Below the pieces are notes generated by a model. The model was not told the DNA's origin and ran no database searches. It worked only from the letters and a program-made list of their open reading frames with translations. Below, piece by piece: positions 25,102 to 33,530 of a DNA stretch of 35,665 nt. Source of the DNA: Anaerolineae bacterium (GTDB taxonomy: Bacteria > Chloroflexota > Anaerolineae > Aggregatilineales > UBA2796). The position numbers and the translations under genes are program-made. The stretch lies in the NCBI GenBank assembly GCA_019637615.1, contig JAHBVJ010000052.1, positions 1-35,665 of the forward strand, written 5' to 3'. The first letter of the stretch is position 1, and each line of letters opens with the position of its first letter.

Positions 25102-26064
25102 ATGTTAAACCAATTGAATATCTCGATGCGCCGCAGTGTAGGGTACAATGCCGCGCCAATAACCATGTTGCTCTGTGCCGCCTGCTGGGGAATCGGCACG
25201 GTCATGAGCAAAAACAACCTGCTTTCCTTCCCGCCCCTGCTCTTATTGGTCGTCCAATTGATGGCAAGCTGTGCCGTGCTGTGGACAGCCGTATTGTTGA
25301 GCAAAACACCCGTCAACTGGTCATGGGCAAATATTCGGCTCGGTTGGATCGGCATTCTGGAGCCGGGCTTAGCCTACGTCTTTGGCATGTTCGGCTTGGC
25401 GCGGACTTCCGCCACTAGCGCCTCGCTCATTACCGCCACCGAACCCATCATGACCATCATCTTGGCATGGATGTTGCTGCGCGAACCACTCGGACGGCGC
25501 ACATTAGGCATTGTCGCCGTGGCGATGGTCGGCACGCTGATCGTCTCGCTGTACGGCGGGCAAGCGCAAGGCCAAACTCTGATCGGGGACGCCATGTTGT
25601 TGATCTCGGTCTTATGCGCCGCCTTCTACGGCGTAATGAACCGCCAGCATATCACGCACCTGCCACCGCTGCACATGACTGCTGTGCAGCACACCTTCGG
25701 GTTACTGTGCGCGGTCGCCTTTCTCCCGATTGCGTTCATGGCGGGGGAAGCCAACCAACTCGCGGACATCACCGCCAGCGGTTGGTTGATGGCTATCGCA
25801 ACGGGCATCGTGCAATATGCGTTGGCTTTCCTGCTGTACATGCGGGCGCTCAAACACCTTACCGCGACGCACGCCTCGGTCTATCTGATGGCGGTGCCGT
25901 TGTTCGGGATCACGGGTGGCGCGTTGTTCCTCGGTGAGCAGTTGTCGCTTGCCCAGATGCTAGGGTCAGCCCTCATCCTGTTCGCGCTGATTAAGCTGAG
26001 AACCGCTCCGGAAGATACGCCAGCGCCGCTATCACTGCCAATGCCGGAAACAGCGCAGTGCTAA
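25102..26064 (+). CDS. DMT superfamily (EamA) transporter
   Basis: The 320-residue membrane protein has ten hydrophobic helices arranged as two EamA repeats (about 18-150 and 160-300). Repeat 1 has CWGIGTVMSK and TSATSASLITATEPIMT, and repeat 2 has TATHASVYLMAVPLFGITGGALFLGE, both typical of drug/metabolite exporters. The substrate (amino acid, metabolite or drug) cannot be told. GAGG lies five bases before the ATG. The gene is monocistronic, faces a GNAT gene and ends at a hairpin. Confidence 0.9.
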   Translation: MLNQLNISMRRSVGYNAAPITMLLCAACWGIGTVMSKNNLLSFPPLLLLVVQLMASCAVLWTAVLLSKTPVNWSWANIRLGWIGILEPGLAYVFGMFGLARTSATSASLITATEPIMTIILAWMLLREPLGRRTLGIVAVAMVGTLIVSLYGGQAQGQTLIGDAMLLISVLCAAFYGVMNRQHITHLPPLHMTAVQHTFGLLCAVAFLPIAFMAGEANQLADITASGWLMAIATGIVQYALAFLLYMRALKHLTATHASVYLMAVPLFGITGGALFLGEQLSLAQMLGSALILFALIKLRTAPEDTPAPLSLPMPETAQC

Positions 26065-26078
26065 TGTGCCGTTTCCCC

Positions 26079-26114
26079 AACACATGGGCAGGTCATTGCG
26101 CTTGCCCATGTGTT
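26079..26114. terminator. Hairpin between convergent genes
   Basis: AACACATGGGCA and TGCCCATGTGTT form a perfect 12-bp stem with a 12-base loop. It is exactly between the stop of the exporter and the stop of the GNAT gene, so it could end transcription from both sides. T-tracts are lacking on both strands. Confidence 0.6.
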
Positions 26115-26117
26115 ACG

Positions 26118-26612
26118 CTACATGCTGGCTAGAGTCAGCACGAACTGATACTCAGCGCTGTTATTGACATCCCCCACCATCGGGCGCTCACCTTCCATCT
26201 GTGTGAAGCCGAGGGAGCGATATAGGTTGTGAGCCTTGTCGAACCGTGTATCGCTCCACGCGGTCATTTCACTGAGGTCACGTTCACGCGCCCACATTAG
26301 CACATGGTTCATCAGCAAACGACCTAGCCCCAACCGTCGATGCGTCGGTGATACATACAGGCGGTGGACTTCGGCGTGAGATGCCCCTTCAAAGGTGACT
26401 CCGACCGTCCCGACGATCTGTCCGCCGATCTCGCTGACGAAGAACGCGCCTCTGGCACTGCTGTAATTCGTCTCGATATCGAATAGGTCAGGCACCTCGA
26501 CAGCGGCGTCCCAGATCATGCCGTACTCGGCAAAAACCGCGCTGATGAGCGCCATAATCGCACCGGCATCTGCGTTGGTCGCTAGTCGGAGTTGGATATC
26601 AGTAGTCGTCAT
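26118..26612 (-). CDS. GNAT family N-acetyltransferase
   Basis: The 164-residue protein shows the GNAT core: VHRLYVSPTHRRLGLGRLLM at about 83-102 holds the beta4 strand and acetyl-CoA loop (RRLGLG), followed by a helix and the late motif AHNLYRSLGF at about 127-136. It probably acetylates a small molecule or amino acid. AAGGA lies ten bases before the ATG. It follows the tRNA-Leu gene on the same strand but is separated from it by a terminator, so it needs its own promoter, which I could not identify. Confidence 0.87.
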   Translation of the reverse strand: MTTTDIQLRLATNADAGAIMALISAVFAEYGMIWDAAVEVPDLFDIETNYSSARGAFFVSEIGGQIVGTVGVTFEGASHAEVHRLYVSPTHRRLGLGRLLMNHVLMWARERDLSEMTAWSDTRFDKAHNLYRSLGFTQMEGERPMVGDVNNSAEYQFVLTLASM

Positions 26613-26640
26613 GCGGGTTCATCCTTTGCTAGTGAGCAAA

Positions 26641-26678
26641 AACAAAACGAGCGTAGATTGCTCCACGCTCGTTATTGT
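26641..26678 (-). terminator. Rho-independent terminator after tRNA-Leu
   Basis: On the minus strand AACGAGCGT and ACGCTCGTT form a perfect 9-bp stem with a 10-base loop, followed by TTGTTTTT. It lies just after the tRNA 3' end and before the GNAT gene. Confidence 0.85.
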
Positions 26679-26680
26679 TG

Positions 26681-26764
26681 TGCCCAGGATAGGACTCGAA
26701 CCTACACGCCTATAAAGGCATTAACCCCTCAAGCTAACGCGTCTGCCAATTCCGCCACCTGGGC
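26681..26764 (-). tRNA. trnL: tRNA-Leu, anticodon GAG
   Basis: The 84-base minus-strand sequence folds as a class II tRNA. The acceptor arms GCCCAGG and CCTGGGC pair fully, with discriminator A. The anticodon stem TTAGC/GTTAA encloses the loop TTGAGGG with anticodon GAG (26728-26730), reading CUC/CUU. A long variable arm (GCC/GGC) and the T-arm GTTCGAGTC are present. CCA is not encoded. It has its own promoter and terminator. Confidence 0.96.
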
Positions 26765-26780
26765 ATATGAGGTTGGGAGT

Positions 26781-26808
26781 ATTATACACAGCGTCGTTAC
26801 CCTGTCAA
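26781..26808 (-). promoter_or_regulatory. Perfect sigma-70 promoter of tRNA-Leu
   Basis: On the minus strand TTGACA and TATAAT are separated by 16 bases, both exact consensus. The start would be near 26774, about ten bases before the mature tRNA. Confidence 0.88.
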
Positions 26809-26846
26809 TTGCGAATTCTTACGGACTTTTTAACACATTATCTATC

Positions 26847-26874
26847 TTGACACATGAGTCCAGAGTCCTATAAT
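26847..26874 (+). promoter_or_regulatory. Perfect sigma-70 promoter of the DUF177-rpoD operon
   Basis: TTGACA and TATAAT are separated by 16 bases, followed by GTG as in the orphan promoter at 22300. The start would be near 26881, leaving an 87-base leader. The sigma factor made from this operon is likely the one that reads it. Confidence 0.85.
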
Positions 26875-26967
26875 GTGATCAATAACAGTCTCAATAACAT
26901 CGTGTTCTCTGCCGCTTTTTTCTTACCCACATCAACCCTAAAGCGGCAATTTTTATAGGTATGCCTT

Positions 26968-27504
26968 GTGAACGACAATCACACAAGCTACGTTAACAAT
27001 CGGGTTCTCAAGATTCAGGTTGGGTTTCTCCTCAACGAAGGCGTTGGTAACAGCCGAGACACGGAATTCGATGTCCCCCATCTGCTCGTTGACAACGATA
27101 TGCTGCTGGACTATCTGGGTGGGACGCTGCATCTGAGCCGCAATTCGCGTGGGGTGCTCGTGCAAGGCACACTGCAAGCCTCGATTCGCGGTGAGTGCGC
27201 TCGCTGCCTGCAAGAAGATGTCCCGCTCGAACTGACACTGCCGATTGAGGAATTATTTGTATATCCAGCAACGCCGGATGCCAATTTCAGCATTCCGGAA
27301 ACAGGCTTGCTCGACCTTGCGCCGCTTATTCGCGAAGAGGTCATCGTGCAGACGCCGATCACGGTCTTGTGCCGTCCGAATTGTGCGGGGTTGTGCCCGG
27401 AGTGCGGCAAGAATCTAAATGATGGGCCATGCGATTGCGATAAAGATAACATCGATCCACGCTTGGCCGCGCTGAAACAACTGCGGGATCAACTCGATAC
27501 CTAA
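26968..27504 (+). CDS. YceD/DUF177 family protein
   Basis: The 178-residue protein matches the DUF177 (YceD) family, linked in many bacteria to large-ribosomal-subunit or 23S rRNA metabolism. It has the family's CARC-type motif (Cys77, Cys80: GECARCLQ) and a C-terminal cysteine cluster, CRPNCAGLCPECG...CDC (Cys135, 139, 143, 146, 155, 157), likely binding zinc. The start is GTG at 26968 with a weak AGG upstream. In most genomes DUF177 precedes rpmF (ribosomal protein L32), but here the next gene, 50 bp on, is rpoD. The two genes probably share one promoter. Confidence 0.88.
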   Translation: MNDNHTSYVNNRVLKIQVGFLLNEGVGNSRDTEFDVPHLLVDNDMLLDYLGGTLHLSRNSRGVLVQGTLQASIRGECARCLQEDVPLELTLPIEELFVYPATPDANFSIPETGLLDLAPLIREEVIVQTPITVLCRPNCAGLCPECGKNLNDGPCDCDKDNIDPRLAALKQLRDQLDT

Positions 27505-27555
27505 ACAAGCCATACAACGTCTTGCGTCAGTCAACCGGAGGGGATGAGGGCAACT

Positions 27556-28716
27556 ATGAAGAACTATCGTGATATTCTCAATGACCTTCTCGAACGTGCT
27601 GAGGCGCAAGGGTTTTTAACGCTGGACGAGATCATCGAAGTATGCAGCGACTCTGAGACGAGCGCCGAGCAGCAAGAAGAGCTGATCTGGTGGCTGCATA
27701 ATGCCGGGATTGACGTCTACGAAGATAAAGATGACGCTCCTGAAGAGACAATCCTCGCTGAACTGGAGGACGAGGAGGACGAGGTCTTTGACCTCAGTAC
27801 CATCGCCTCGGACGACACGGTCGGTTTGTATCTCAAAGAAATGGCGCGTGTTCCGCTGTTGACCACCGAAGATGAAATCAGCCTAGCCCAACGGCTGGAA
27901 GCGGGGCAAGCCGCCGAACTGGAACTGAACAGCGACAAGCAGTATACGTCGGCGCAGCGCGAAGAACTCACCGCGCGGATTGAAGACGGCAAAGATGCCC
28001 GCGATCACTTGATTAAAGCGAACACACGCCTCGTTGTCAGCATCGCCAAGCGTTATATGGGACGAGGTGTCCATTTCCTTGACCTCATCCAAGAGGGCAA
28101 CCTCGGCTTGATGAAGGCTGTTGAAAAATTCGACTACACGCGCGGCTTCCGCTTCAGCACCTACGCCACGTGGTGGATTCGGCAGACGATCACCCGCGCC
28201 ATTGCTGATCAAGGACGCACAATTCGCGTTCCCGTCCACATGTCCGACCGCATCCGGCATCTGTACAAAGTCTCTCGCCAACTAGAGCAAGATTACGGAC
28301 GCAAACCATCTGCCGAGGAGATCGCCCACGAGATGCAGATCGATCCCCGCAAGGTGCAGTGGATGCTCAAGGTGAGCTGGCGTCCACTGAGCTTGGAACG
28401 TCCTGTCGGTGAGGACGAAGATAGCGAACTCGGCAGTTTCATCGAAGACGACAGCGCCCCGACGCCTACCCAGAGCGCTTATCAAAACTTGCTTCGGGAA
28501 AAAGTCGAGCAAGTCCTCAGCACGCTCTCAACGCGGGAAGCTCGGATTTTGCGACTGCGTTTCGGTCTCGTTAACGGCAAAGCCTATACGCTCGAAGAAG
28601 TCGGGCAGAAGTTCGGGCTGACTCGCGAACGCATCCGCCAGATCGAAGGAAAGGCACTGCGTAGGCTGCGGCATCCACGCCGTTCGCGGCAGTTGCGCGA
28701 TTTCAACCAGTCATAA
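27556..28716 (+). CDS. rpoD: RNA polymerase sigma factor RpoD/SigA (sigma-70)
   Basis: The 386-residue protein is a compact primary-type sigma factor. Region 1.1-like sequence spans 1-60 and an acidic linker (rich in Asp/Glu) about 55-80. Region 1.2 (DTVGLYLKEM) is at 87-96. Regions 2.1-2.4 (about 148-218) include ANTRLVVSIAKRY, DLIQEGNLGLMKAVEKFDY and FSTYATWWIRQ, the core-binding and -10-melting parts. Region 3 runs about 227-303, and region 4 (316-378) ends in LTRERIRQIEGKALRRLR, the -35 reader. ATG 27556 has GAGGG five bases upstream; ATG 27544 in the same frame is too close to GGAGGGG. The match to primary sigmas is strong, but other copies may exist elsewhere. Confidence 0.94.
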   Translation: MKNYRDILNDLLERAEAQGFLTLDEIIEVCSDSETSAEQQEELIWWLHNAGIDVYEDKDDAPEETILAELEDEEDEVFDLSTIASDDTVGLYLKEMARVPLLTTEDEISLAQRLEAGQAAELELNSDKQYTSAQREELTARIEDGKDARDHLIKANTRLVVSIAKRYMGRGVHFLDLIQEGNLGLMKAVEKFDYTRGFRFSTYATWWIRQTITRAIADQGRTIRVPVHMSDRIRHLYKVSRQLEQDYGRKPSAEEIAHEMQIDPRKVQWMLKVSWRPLSLERPVGEDEDSELGSFIEDDSAPTPTQSAYQNLLREKVEQVLSTLSTREARILRLRFGLVNGKAYTLEEVGQKFGLTRERIRQIEGKALRRLRHPRRSRQLRDFNQS

Positions 28717-28736
28717 CGGCACTATCGATGACTATC

Positions 28737-28785
28737 ATCGCTCTGTGCGGTCGTCTGAGACGTTGCCCCGATATCACAGAGCGAT
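28737..28785 (+). terminator. Terminator-like hairpin after rpoD
   Basis: ATCGCTCTGTG and CACAGAGCGAT form a perfect 11-bp stem; the 27-base loop holds an internal hairpin (CGTC-TGA-GACG). It lies 20 bp after the rpoD stop. Only three Ts follow, so termination may be partial. Confidence 0.65.
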
Positions 28786-28807
28786 CACATTTCCTGCGTG
28801 ACTGGCA

Positions 28808-28816
28808 TGTTATGAT
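28808..28816 (+). promoter_or_regulatory. Extended -10 element before the carbonic anhydrase gene
   Basis: TGT-TATGAT is a good extended -10, about 90 bases before the ATG; no clear -35 lies at the proper distance. Confidence 0.35.
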
Positions 28817-28905
28817 GTGGTTGTTAGAGCACCCACGCTAAAAGTCCTCTCATATTCCTATATCCTGTATGAGGTAACTCAACTCTATTGCTCAAAGGAT
28901 GCCTC

Positions 28906-29688
28906 ATGCAACGTGAACACACCGTCCCAAATTCGTCGGCTATCGATAATGCGCAGAATCCAGTTACGCGCCGCCGTTTTCTCAACCTGTTGGCGGGTAC
29001 GAGCGCTGCGTTGTTAGCGGGTACGAGTGTCAATGTGATCCATGCTGAGTCGCTGGTAGATGTGCCTACTACACGGTCGGCTGAACCCGTAACGCCGGAT
29101 GAAGCGCTCAAGCGGCTGCTAGATGGCAATGCTCGGTTCGTGAGCGGCAAAGCTACGCATGACCATCAGAATGCGGCCCGTCAAGCCGAAGTAGCGACGG
29201 GGCAAGCACCGTTCGCGGTGATCGTGAGCTGTGCCGATTCGCGCGTGCCACCAGAGATCGTATTCGATCAAGGGTTGGGCGATCTGTTCGTCGTGCGTAC
29301 AGCGGGCAATATCGTGGATGATGTAGTGTTGGGCAGCATCGAGTACGCAGTCGCGAATCTCGGCGCGACCTTGATCATGGTGCTTGGGCACGAGCGTTGT
29401 GGAGCCGTCCATGCGGCGGTGGAAGCTGAAGAAGGCACCGCGTTCCCCGGTCACATTGCCGCGCTGGCAGAGGCGATCAAGCCTGCCGTCGAGAGCGTCA
29501 AGGAACATGAAGGGCATGATGTTGAGGAAGCTGCCTTCCTTGACCTGTGCGTGCGCGAAAATATCCAGCGGACAACTGCCAGTCTGGCGGCAGCCGAACC
29601 CATCGTCGCGCAGTACGTCCGCGACGGCAAAGTGAAGGTGGTCGGGGCGCGCTACGATCTCGATGAAGTGAAGGTCGAACTCCTCTAA
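28906..29688 (+). CDS. Tat-exported beta-class carbonic anhydrase
   Basis: The 260-residue enzyme interconverts CO2 and bicarbonate. The zinc site is clear: Cys109 in SCADSR (with Asp111-Arg113 dyad), His162 and Cys165 in GHERCG. The N-terminus carries a twin-arginine signal, TRRRFL at 21-26, followed by a hydrophobic stretch and an Ala site near IHA (47), so the folded protein should cross the membrane by the Tat route. ATG 28906 has AAAGGA six bases upstream; a TTG 18 bases earlier would add residues with no function. It is a single-gene unit after rpoD, ended by a strong hairpin. Confidence 0.92.
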   Translation: MQREHTVPNSSAIDNAQNPVTRRRFLNLLAGTSAALLAGTSVNVIHAESLVDVPTTRSAEPVTPDEALKRLLDGNARFVSGKATHDHQNAARQAEVATGQAPFAVIVSCADSRVPPEIVFDQGLGDLFVVRTAGNIVDDVVLGSIEYAVANLGATLIMVLGHERCGAVHAAVEAEEGTAFPGHIAALAEAIKPAVESVKEHEGHDVEEAAFLDLCVRENIQRTTASLAAAEPIVAQYVRDGKVKVVGARYDLDEVKVELL

Positions 29689-29704
29689 CAGCATCTATTT
29701 CTAA

Positions 29705-29741
29705 AACTGCTCCCGTTCGCCACTGTCAAACGGGAGCAGTT
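29705..29741. terminator. Bidirectional terminator hairpin, 13-bp stem
   Basis: AACTGCTCCCGTT and AACGGGAGCAGTT pair perfectly around an 11-base loop, 16 bp after the carbonic anhydrase stop. On the minus strand a TTTTAGAAAT tail follows, so it can also end the ABC permease transcript arriving from the right. Confidence 0.8.
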
Positions 29742-29763
29742 CGGATCATGTCAGAACACAGTC

Positions 29764-29799
29764 CGCAAGACACACTTCTCATTACAAATGTGTCTTGCG
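29764..29799. terminator. Second hairpin in the convergent gap, 11-bp stem
   Basis: CGCAAGACACA and TGTGTCTTGCG pair perfectly around a 14-base loop, 17 bp beyond the ABC permease stop. No T-tract follows on either strand. With the neighbouring hairpin it forms a double barrier between convergent genes. Confidence 0.55.
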
Positions 29800-29816
29800 A
29801 ATATAGTGCAGAGTCC

Positions 29817-32615
29817 TTACTCGTAGCGCAGCACGTTCAGCGGCTTCTCGCCGGATGCGCCCCATGCGGTCAACACTGCCGCGATTAGCGCGATGATCAC
29901 GCACAATGCCATCAGCACCAGCGCCGTGCCAAACGGGATAGCTTGCAGCGGTAACGCGCCACCCGATGCCAACAAACTGATCAAGCTCATCAAGCCGATA
30001 CCTACGCCGATCAAGCCGCCGATCAAGCCAAGAATGCCGTTCTCGATCAAAATCATGCCGAGCACGCGCTCACGCTGCACGCCGATTGACTTCATCACGG
30101 CGATCTCGCGTCTGCGCTCCATCGTCGTCAGCGCAACCGAGTTGGCGATCACCACGCCGCCCACGATCAAGCCGAGCAGCGCCACCATCGTCGGGAACGC
30201 GGTGAAGGTGCCGAGCAGCGCCGTAATCAGCTTGGTCAAAATCGCGGTTTCGAGTACAAATGCGCCCGGAATCTTGCTGACAGCACGGCGGAAGTCCTTC
30301 AGGTTGGCGTCATCGATGCTCACGAATACTTGCACCGAACTAGGTTGCAGCGTCGCGGGCAAACTGTCGTAGAGTACGGTCTGGCTCGAACTCGCTGACA
30401 CTTGGAACAGACTTTGCGCCGCCAATCCGATGATCTCATAAGTTTGTGTAGGCGCATTCGCCCCCGTGCCAAACTGATAGGTGAGTTTGTCCCCAACCTT
30501 GAGGTGAGCAGATTTGATGATCTCGTTATCCTGCAACACCATCACCGGCTTACCTGCGTCAGCCGCCGTCAGCGCGCGTCCAGTCTTGATCTGCGCATCG
30601 TCAAGCTGGTCAACTTGACGACCTGTTAGCACGCCCAATGACTGCAAATACTGCTGCTCAAGATCGACGTCTTTCATCTCGTCACCGCCGCCAAATGCCG
30701 CTGCCATCTGTCGAGCGGTGGAGTTTGCCTTCATGCGCTCCTTAAGCTGTTCAGGTGTCAGCGTTGTACCATCTGTCTCCTCGACCGAGACCAGCGTACC
30801 TGTGTAGCTGCGTACCGTGCGATAACTCTTGACGCCTGCGGACTGCTGCAAGACAGTTTCCGTCTGTCCGAGCGCCGTCGGATTCGACAGAATGATGAAC
30901 ACGTTGCCGCCGCTTGCCGAATTGATTGCACCCTTCAGCAGTGAGTTGATCGAGTCCGCCATCAGCGTGATCAAACTGAGCGAGAACACGCCGACGACCA
31001 GCGCCAACAGCGTCATCGCGTTGCGGTTGCGCACTACCAGCATTTGCCGCAAAGAGAGCTTCAGGTCAATGGAGCCGAACGACGGTAGTAGCTTGCCCAC
31101 CAACCAGATTAACACAGTCAGCATCACGAACAACAGTAGCGCCGCCCAGAACGTACCAAGCGTCACGCCCAACGCTACCCAGAAACTACTCAAGATCGAC
31201 TGCGTGACGAATGCCAGCGCGATAATCATCAAGATCACCGCCACGACAGTGCGCAAACAGCCCGCGCGTGGCACCAGCATATCATTGGGGCGTAGCACTA
31301 CACCGGGTCGCACTTGTCCTGCGTTCAACGTAGGCAAGAAGCCGAAGATAGTAGTCACCAGTGTGCCGACGAACAAACCATTGAGCACAGGGGAAAGCGC
31401 AAAGCGGAACGGCAACGGCTGCGCCACCAACGACTCAGCCACGCCCTTGATGAAAAACGTAGTGGCCCATCCCAATACGATGCCAATCAGACTGCCGACG
31501 ATGCCCATGATGAAGGCTTCCACGAGGAACAGCATCGTCACCTGATTAGCCTGCAAGCCGAGCGTCTTGAGTACTGCGATCTCAACTGTGCGCCGCCGCA
31601 CGATGACTTGCATCGTGTTGACGATCCCGATGCTGCCTAGCAGCAGCGACACCAGCCCCATCACTGTGACCAACTGATTGAGTTGGTCGGAAATGGCCTG
31701 ATTCTGGCTGCGCAGGTCGTCGATCGTAGTGATGTCGAAGTACGGGTAGCGTGCCGAGAGCGCCGCCCCGATCTCTGCCATCTTGCTCGGATCATCGACC
31801 TTGACGTAAACCTTGCCTACCTGTGGCGTGGCCTTATCAAAGGTGCTTACGGCGTCCTGTCGCAGGTAGTAGAATCCGAAGATAGCGTTGAAAATACCAG
31901 AAAACGGATCGGTCACTTCGGCGTCGGTGCTGACGATGCCCTTCACGGTGAAATCGGCATTGCTATCCTTCAGCCGCACCTGATCACCGATCTTGACATC
32001 TAGATTGTCAGCGGCTTTCTGGTCAAACACGATGTCGGTCGGCGCTTGTAACACCTCGGACAGCGTTTTACCATCGACCGTTTTGATCGTACCGTACAGT
32101 GGATATTGAGTCGGATCGATGAGGATCGCCGTCAACTGGGTGGCATCGTCGCCAGTCTCCGTTTTTGTGGCTGTTGTCCCCGATCCGGAGCCGAGGAACA
32201 CGCCCGCAATATCGGTTATGTCCAGTCGATAGGTCAGCCGCACCGCGTCGCCGTACTGTTCCTTCAACCATGCCTGCACTTTTTGCAGACCTTCCGTCGT
32301 CAATGTGTAAGTCTGGAACGACTGCCCGAAAATGCCCTGCTTCTGGCTGGCGAGGATGCCGTCTTGGACGCCCTGTTCGAGACTGGCCTTTTCCGAGTTG
32401 CGCTCACCCTCGTTCACGAGGAACGAGATGTCGCCCCGATTAGTCTCCTGCAAATTGCGGTTGAGCGTATCCCCGATCATGACCGCCAACGTTTGCAAGC
32501 TGACGATAGCTGCCACACCCGCCGCGATGCATAGCAGCGCGAAGAAAGTGCGCCGTCCATTCACCCGCAGGTCATTGATTGAGTGTTTGATGTAGAAACT
32601 GAGTTGCTCTAGCAT
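29817..32615 (-). CDS. ABC transporter permease, MacB/FtsX (LolCE/YbbP-like) type
   Basis: The 932-residue protein has a duplicated FtsX layout. There is an N-terminal helix (about 20-42), a large extracytoplasmic MacB-type domain (about 43-310), and an FtsX domain with three helices (about 325-455). Central helices (about 470-545) and a second helix-plus-extracytoplasmic domain (about 565-800) follow, then a C-terminal FtsX domain (about 805-925) with MERRREIAVMKSIGVQ, the counterpart of VRRRTVEIAVLKTLGLQ in the first half. Such proteins move lipids, lipoproteins or peptides rather than import solutes. I start it at ATG 32615, with GAGGG five bases upstream, seven bases after the ATPase stop; the longer frame to 32735 overlaps the ATPase. 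The substrate is unknown and no membrane-fusion protein gene adjoins. Confidence 0.91.
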   Translation of the reverse strand: MLEQLSFYIKHSINDLRVNGRRTFFALLCIAAGVAAIVSLQTLAVMIGDTLNRNLQETNRGDISFLVNEGERNSEKASLEQGVQDGILASQKQGIFGQSFQTYTLTTEGLQKVQAWLKEQYGDAVRLTYRLDITDIAGVFLGSGSGTTATKTETGDDATQLTAILIDPTQYPLYGTIKTVDGKTLSEVLQAPTDIVFDQKAADNLDVKIGDQVRLKDSNADFTVKGIVSTDAEVTDPFSGIFNAIFGFYYLRQDAVSTFDKATPQVGKVYVKVDDPSKMAEIGAALSARYPYFDITTIDDLRSQNQAISDQLNQLVTVMGLVSLLLGSIGIVNTMQVIVRRRTVEIAVLKTLGLQANQVTMLFLVEAFIMGIVGSLIGIVLGWATTFFIKGVAESLVAQPLPFRFALSPVLNGLFVGTLVTTIFGFLPTLNAGQVRPGVVLRPNDMLVPRAGCLRTVVAVILMIIALAFVTQSILSSFWVALGVTLGTFWAALLLFVMLTVLIWLVGKLLPSFGSIDLKLSLRQMLVVRNRNAMTLLALVVGVFSLSLITLMADSINSLLKGAINSASGGNVFIILSNPTALGQTETVLQQSAGVKSYRTVRSYTGTLVSVEETDGTTLTPEQLKERMKANSTARQMAAAFGGGDEMKDVDLEQQYLQSLGVLTGRQVDQLDDAQIKTGRALTAADAGKPVMVLQDNEIIKSAHLKVGDKLTYQFGTGANAPTQTYEIIGLAAQSLFQVSASSSQTVLYDSLPATLQPSSVQVFVSIDDANLKDFRRAVSKIPGAFVLETAILTKLITALLGTFTAFPTMVALLGLIVGGVVIANSVALTTMERRREIAVMKSIGVQRERVLGMILIENGILGLIGGLIGVGIGLMSLISLLASGGALPLQAIPFGTALVLMALCVIIALIAAVLTAWGASGEKPLNVLRYE

Positions 32616-32622
32616 GTGTCCC

Positions 32623-33399
32623 TCACTGCACCTTGATTGCGGGCAGTTGTCCGGTCGCGCGTTTCTGGCGGATTTGCTCGGTCGCGGCGGCATGAGCGTG
32701 TGATCCGGCGTCAGCATCAGTAGCGACATGCCCATCTACCAGCGTGATCAAGCGATCCATCTGCGTAGCGACATCCATGTTATGCGTGACGATGATCACG
32801 GTCGTGTTCAACTTCTGCTGGACATCGCGCAGCGCCTTCATCACGATTTCACTGGAGGCCGTATCAAGGCTGCCCGTCGGTTCATCGCACAGCAACAGTG
32901 CCGGATTGTTCGCCAATGCCCGTGCGATGGCGACACGCTGCTGCTGCCCGCCGGAAAGCTGTGTCGGTCGGTGGGTAAATCGGTCGCCCATGCCGAGCAG
33001 TTCCAGCAGTTCCTTAGCACGCTTCACAGGGTCAAATTTGCGCTGTTTGGCAAACTGAATCGGCAGTGCGACATTTTCGACCGCCGTCAGAGTGGGGATC
33101 AGGTTGAAGAATTGGAACACGAAGCCGATTTTCTCGTTGCGGACTCGTGTCAGGGTACGCTCGTTCAGATTCGTGATGTCTACGCCGTCAATAAACACCT
33201 TACCGCTGGTGGGTGTATCCAGCCCACCGATCAAGCCAAGCAGCGTCGATTTGCCGCTGCCAGAGGGGCCGATGATGCCTAGAAATTCGCCGCGCTGGAC
33301 GGTGATCGACACCCCGTTCAACGCCATCACGCTGACTTCGCCAACGCTCAACTGCTTTACCAAACTCTCGGTCTTGAGCACGACTGGACTAGCATTCAT
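32623..33399 (-). CDS. ABC transporter ATP-binding protein (MacB/LolD family)
   Basis: The 258-residue ATPase has Walker A GPSGSGKST at 44-52, Q-loop Gln96, signature LSGGQQQR at 148-155, Walker B LLLCDEP at 168-174 and switch His206. The FFNLIPTLTAVENV segment (97-110) is typical of the LolD/MacB/FtsE class that works with FtsX-type permeases. A Gly/His/Ala-rich tail follows the core. ATG 33399 has AAGGGGG seven bases upstream; the ATG at 33423 is less likely. It is the first gene of a two-gene operon with the permease. Confidence 0.93.
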   Translation of the reverse strand: MNASPVVLKTESLVKQLSVGEVSVMALNGVSITVQRGEFLGIIGPSGSGKSTLLGLIGGLDTPTSGKVFIDGVDITNLNERTLTRVRNEKIGFVFQFFNLIPTLTAVENVALPIQFAKQRKFDPVKRAKELLELLGMGDRFTHRPTQLSGGQQQRVAIARALANNPALLLCDEPTGSLDTASSEIVMKALRDVQQKLNTTVIIVTHNMDVATQMDRLITLVDGHVATDADAGSHAHAAATEQIRQKRATGQLPAIKVQ

Positions 33400-33452
33400 A
33401 CGGAATCCCCCTTGAATGGTCACACAGAACTACAAAGCCATTACGCAGGATG

Positions 33453-33466
33453 GCATCATTTGATGC
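33453..33466. promoter_or_regulatory. Short palindrome upstream of the ABC operon
   Basis: GCATCA-TT-TGATGC is a perfect 6-bp inverted repeat, 54 bp upstream of the ABC ATPase start. It may be a repressor-binding site for the ABC operon; size and sequence alone do not identify a regulator. Confidence 0.3.
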
Positions 33467-33530
33467 AAAACTCTGTTCATAAGGATAGTTCAAAATCTAT
33501 CCAGAACTTACGCAAGATTCGCTATCGATC

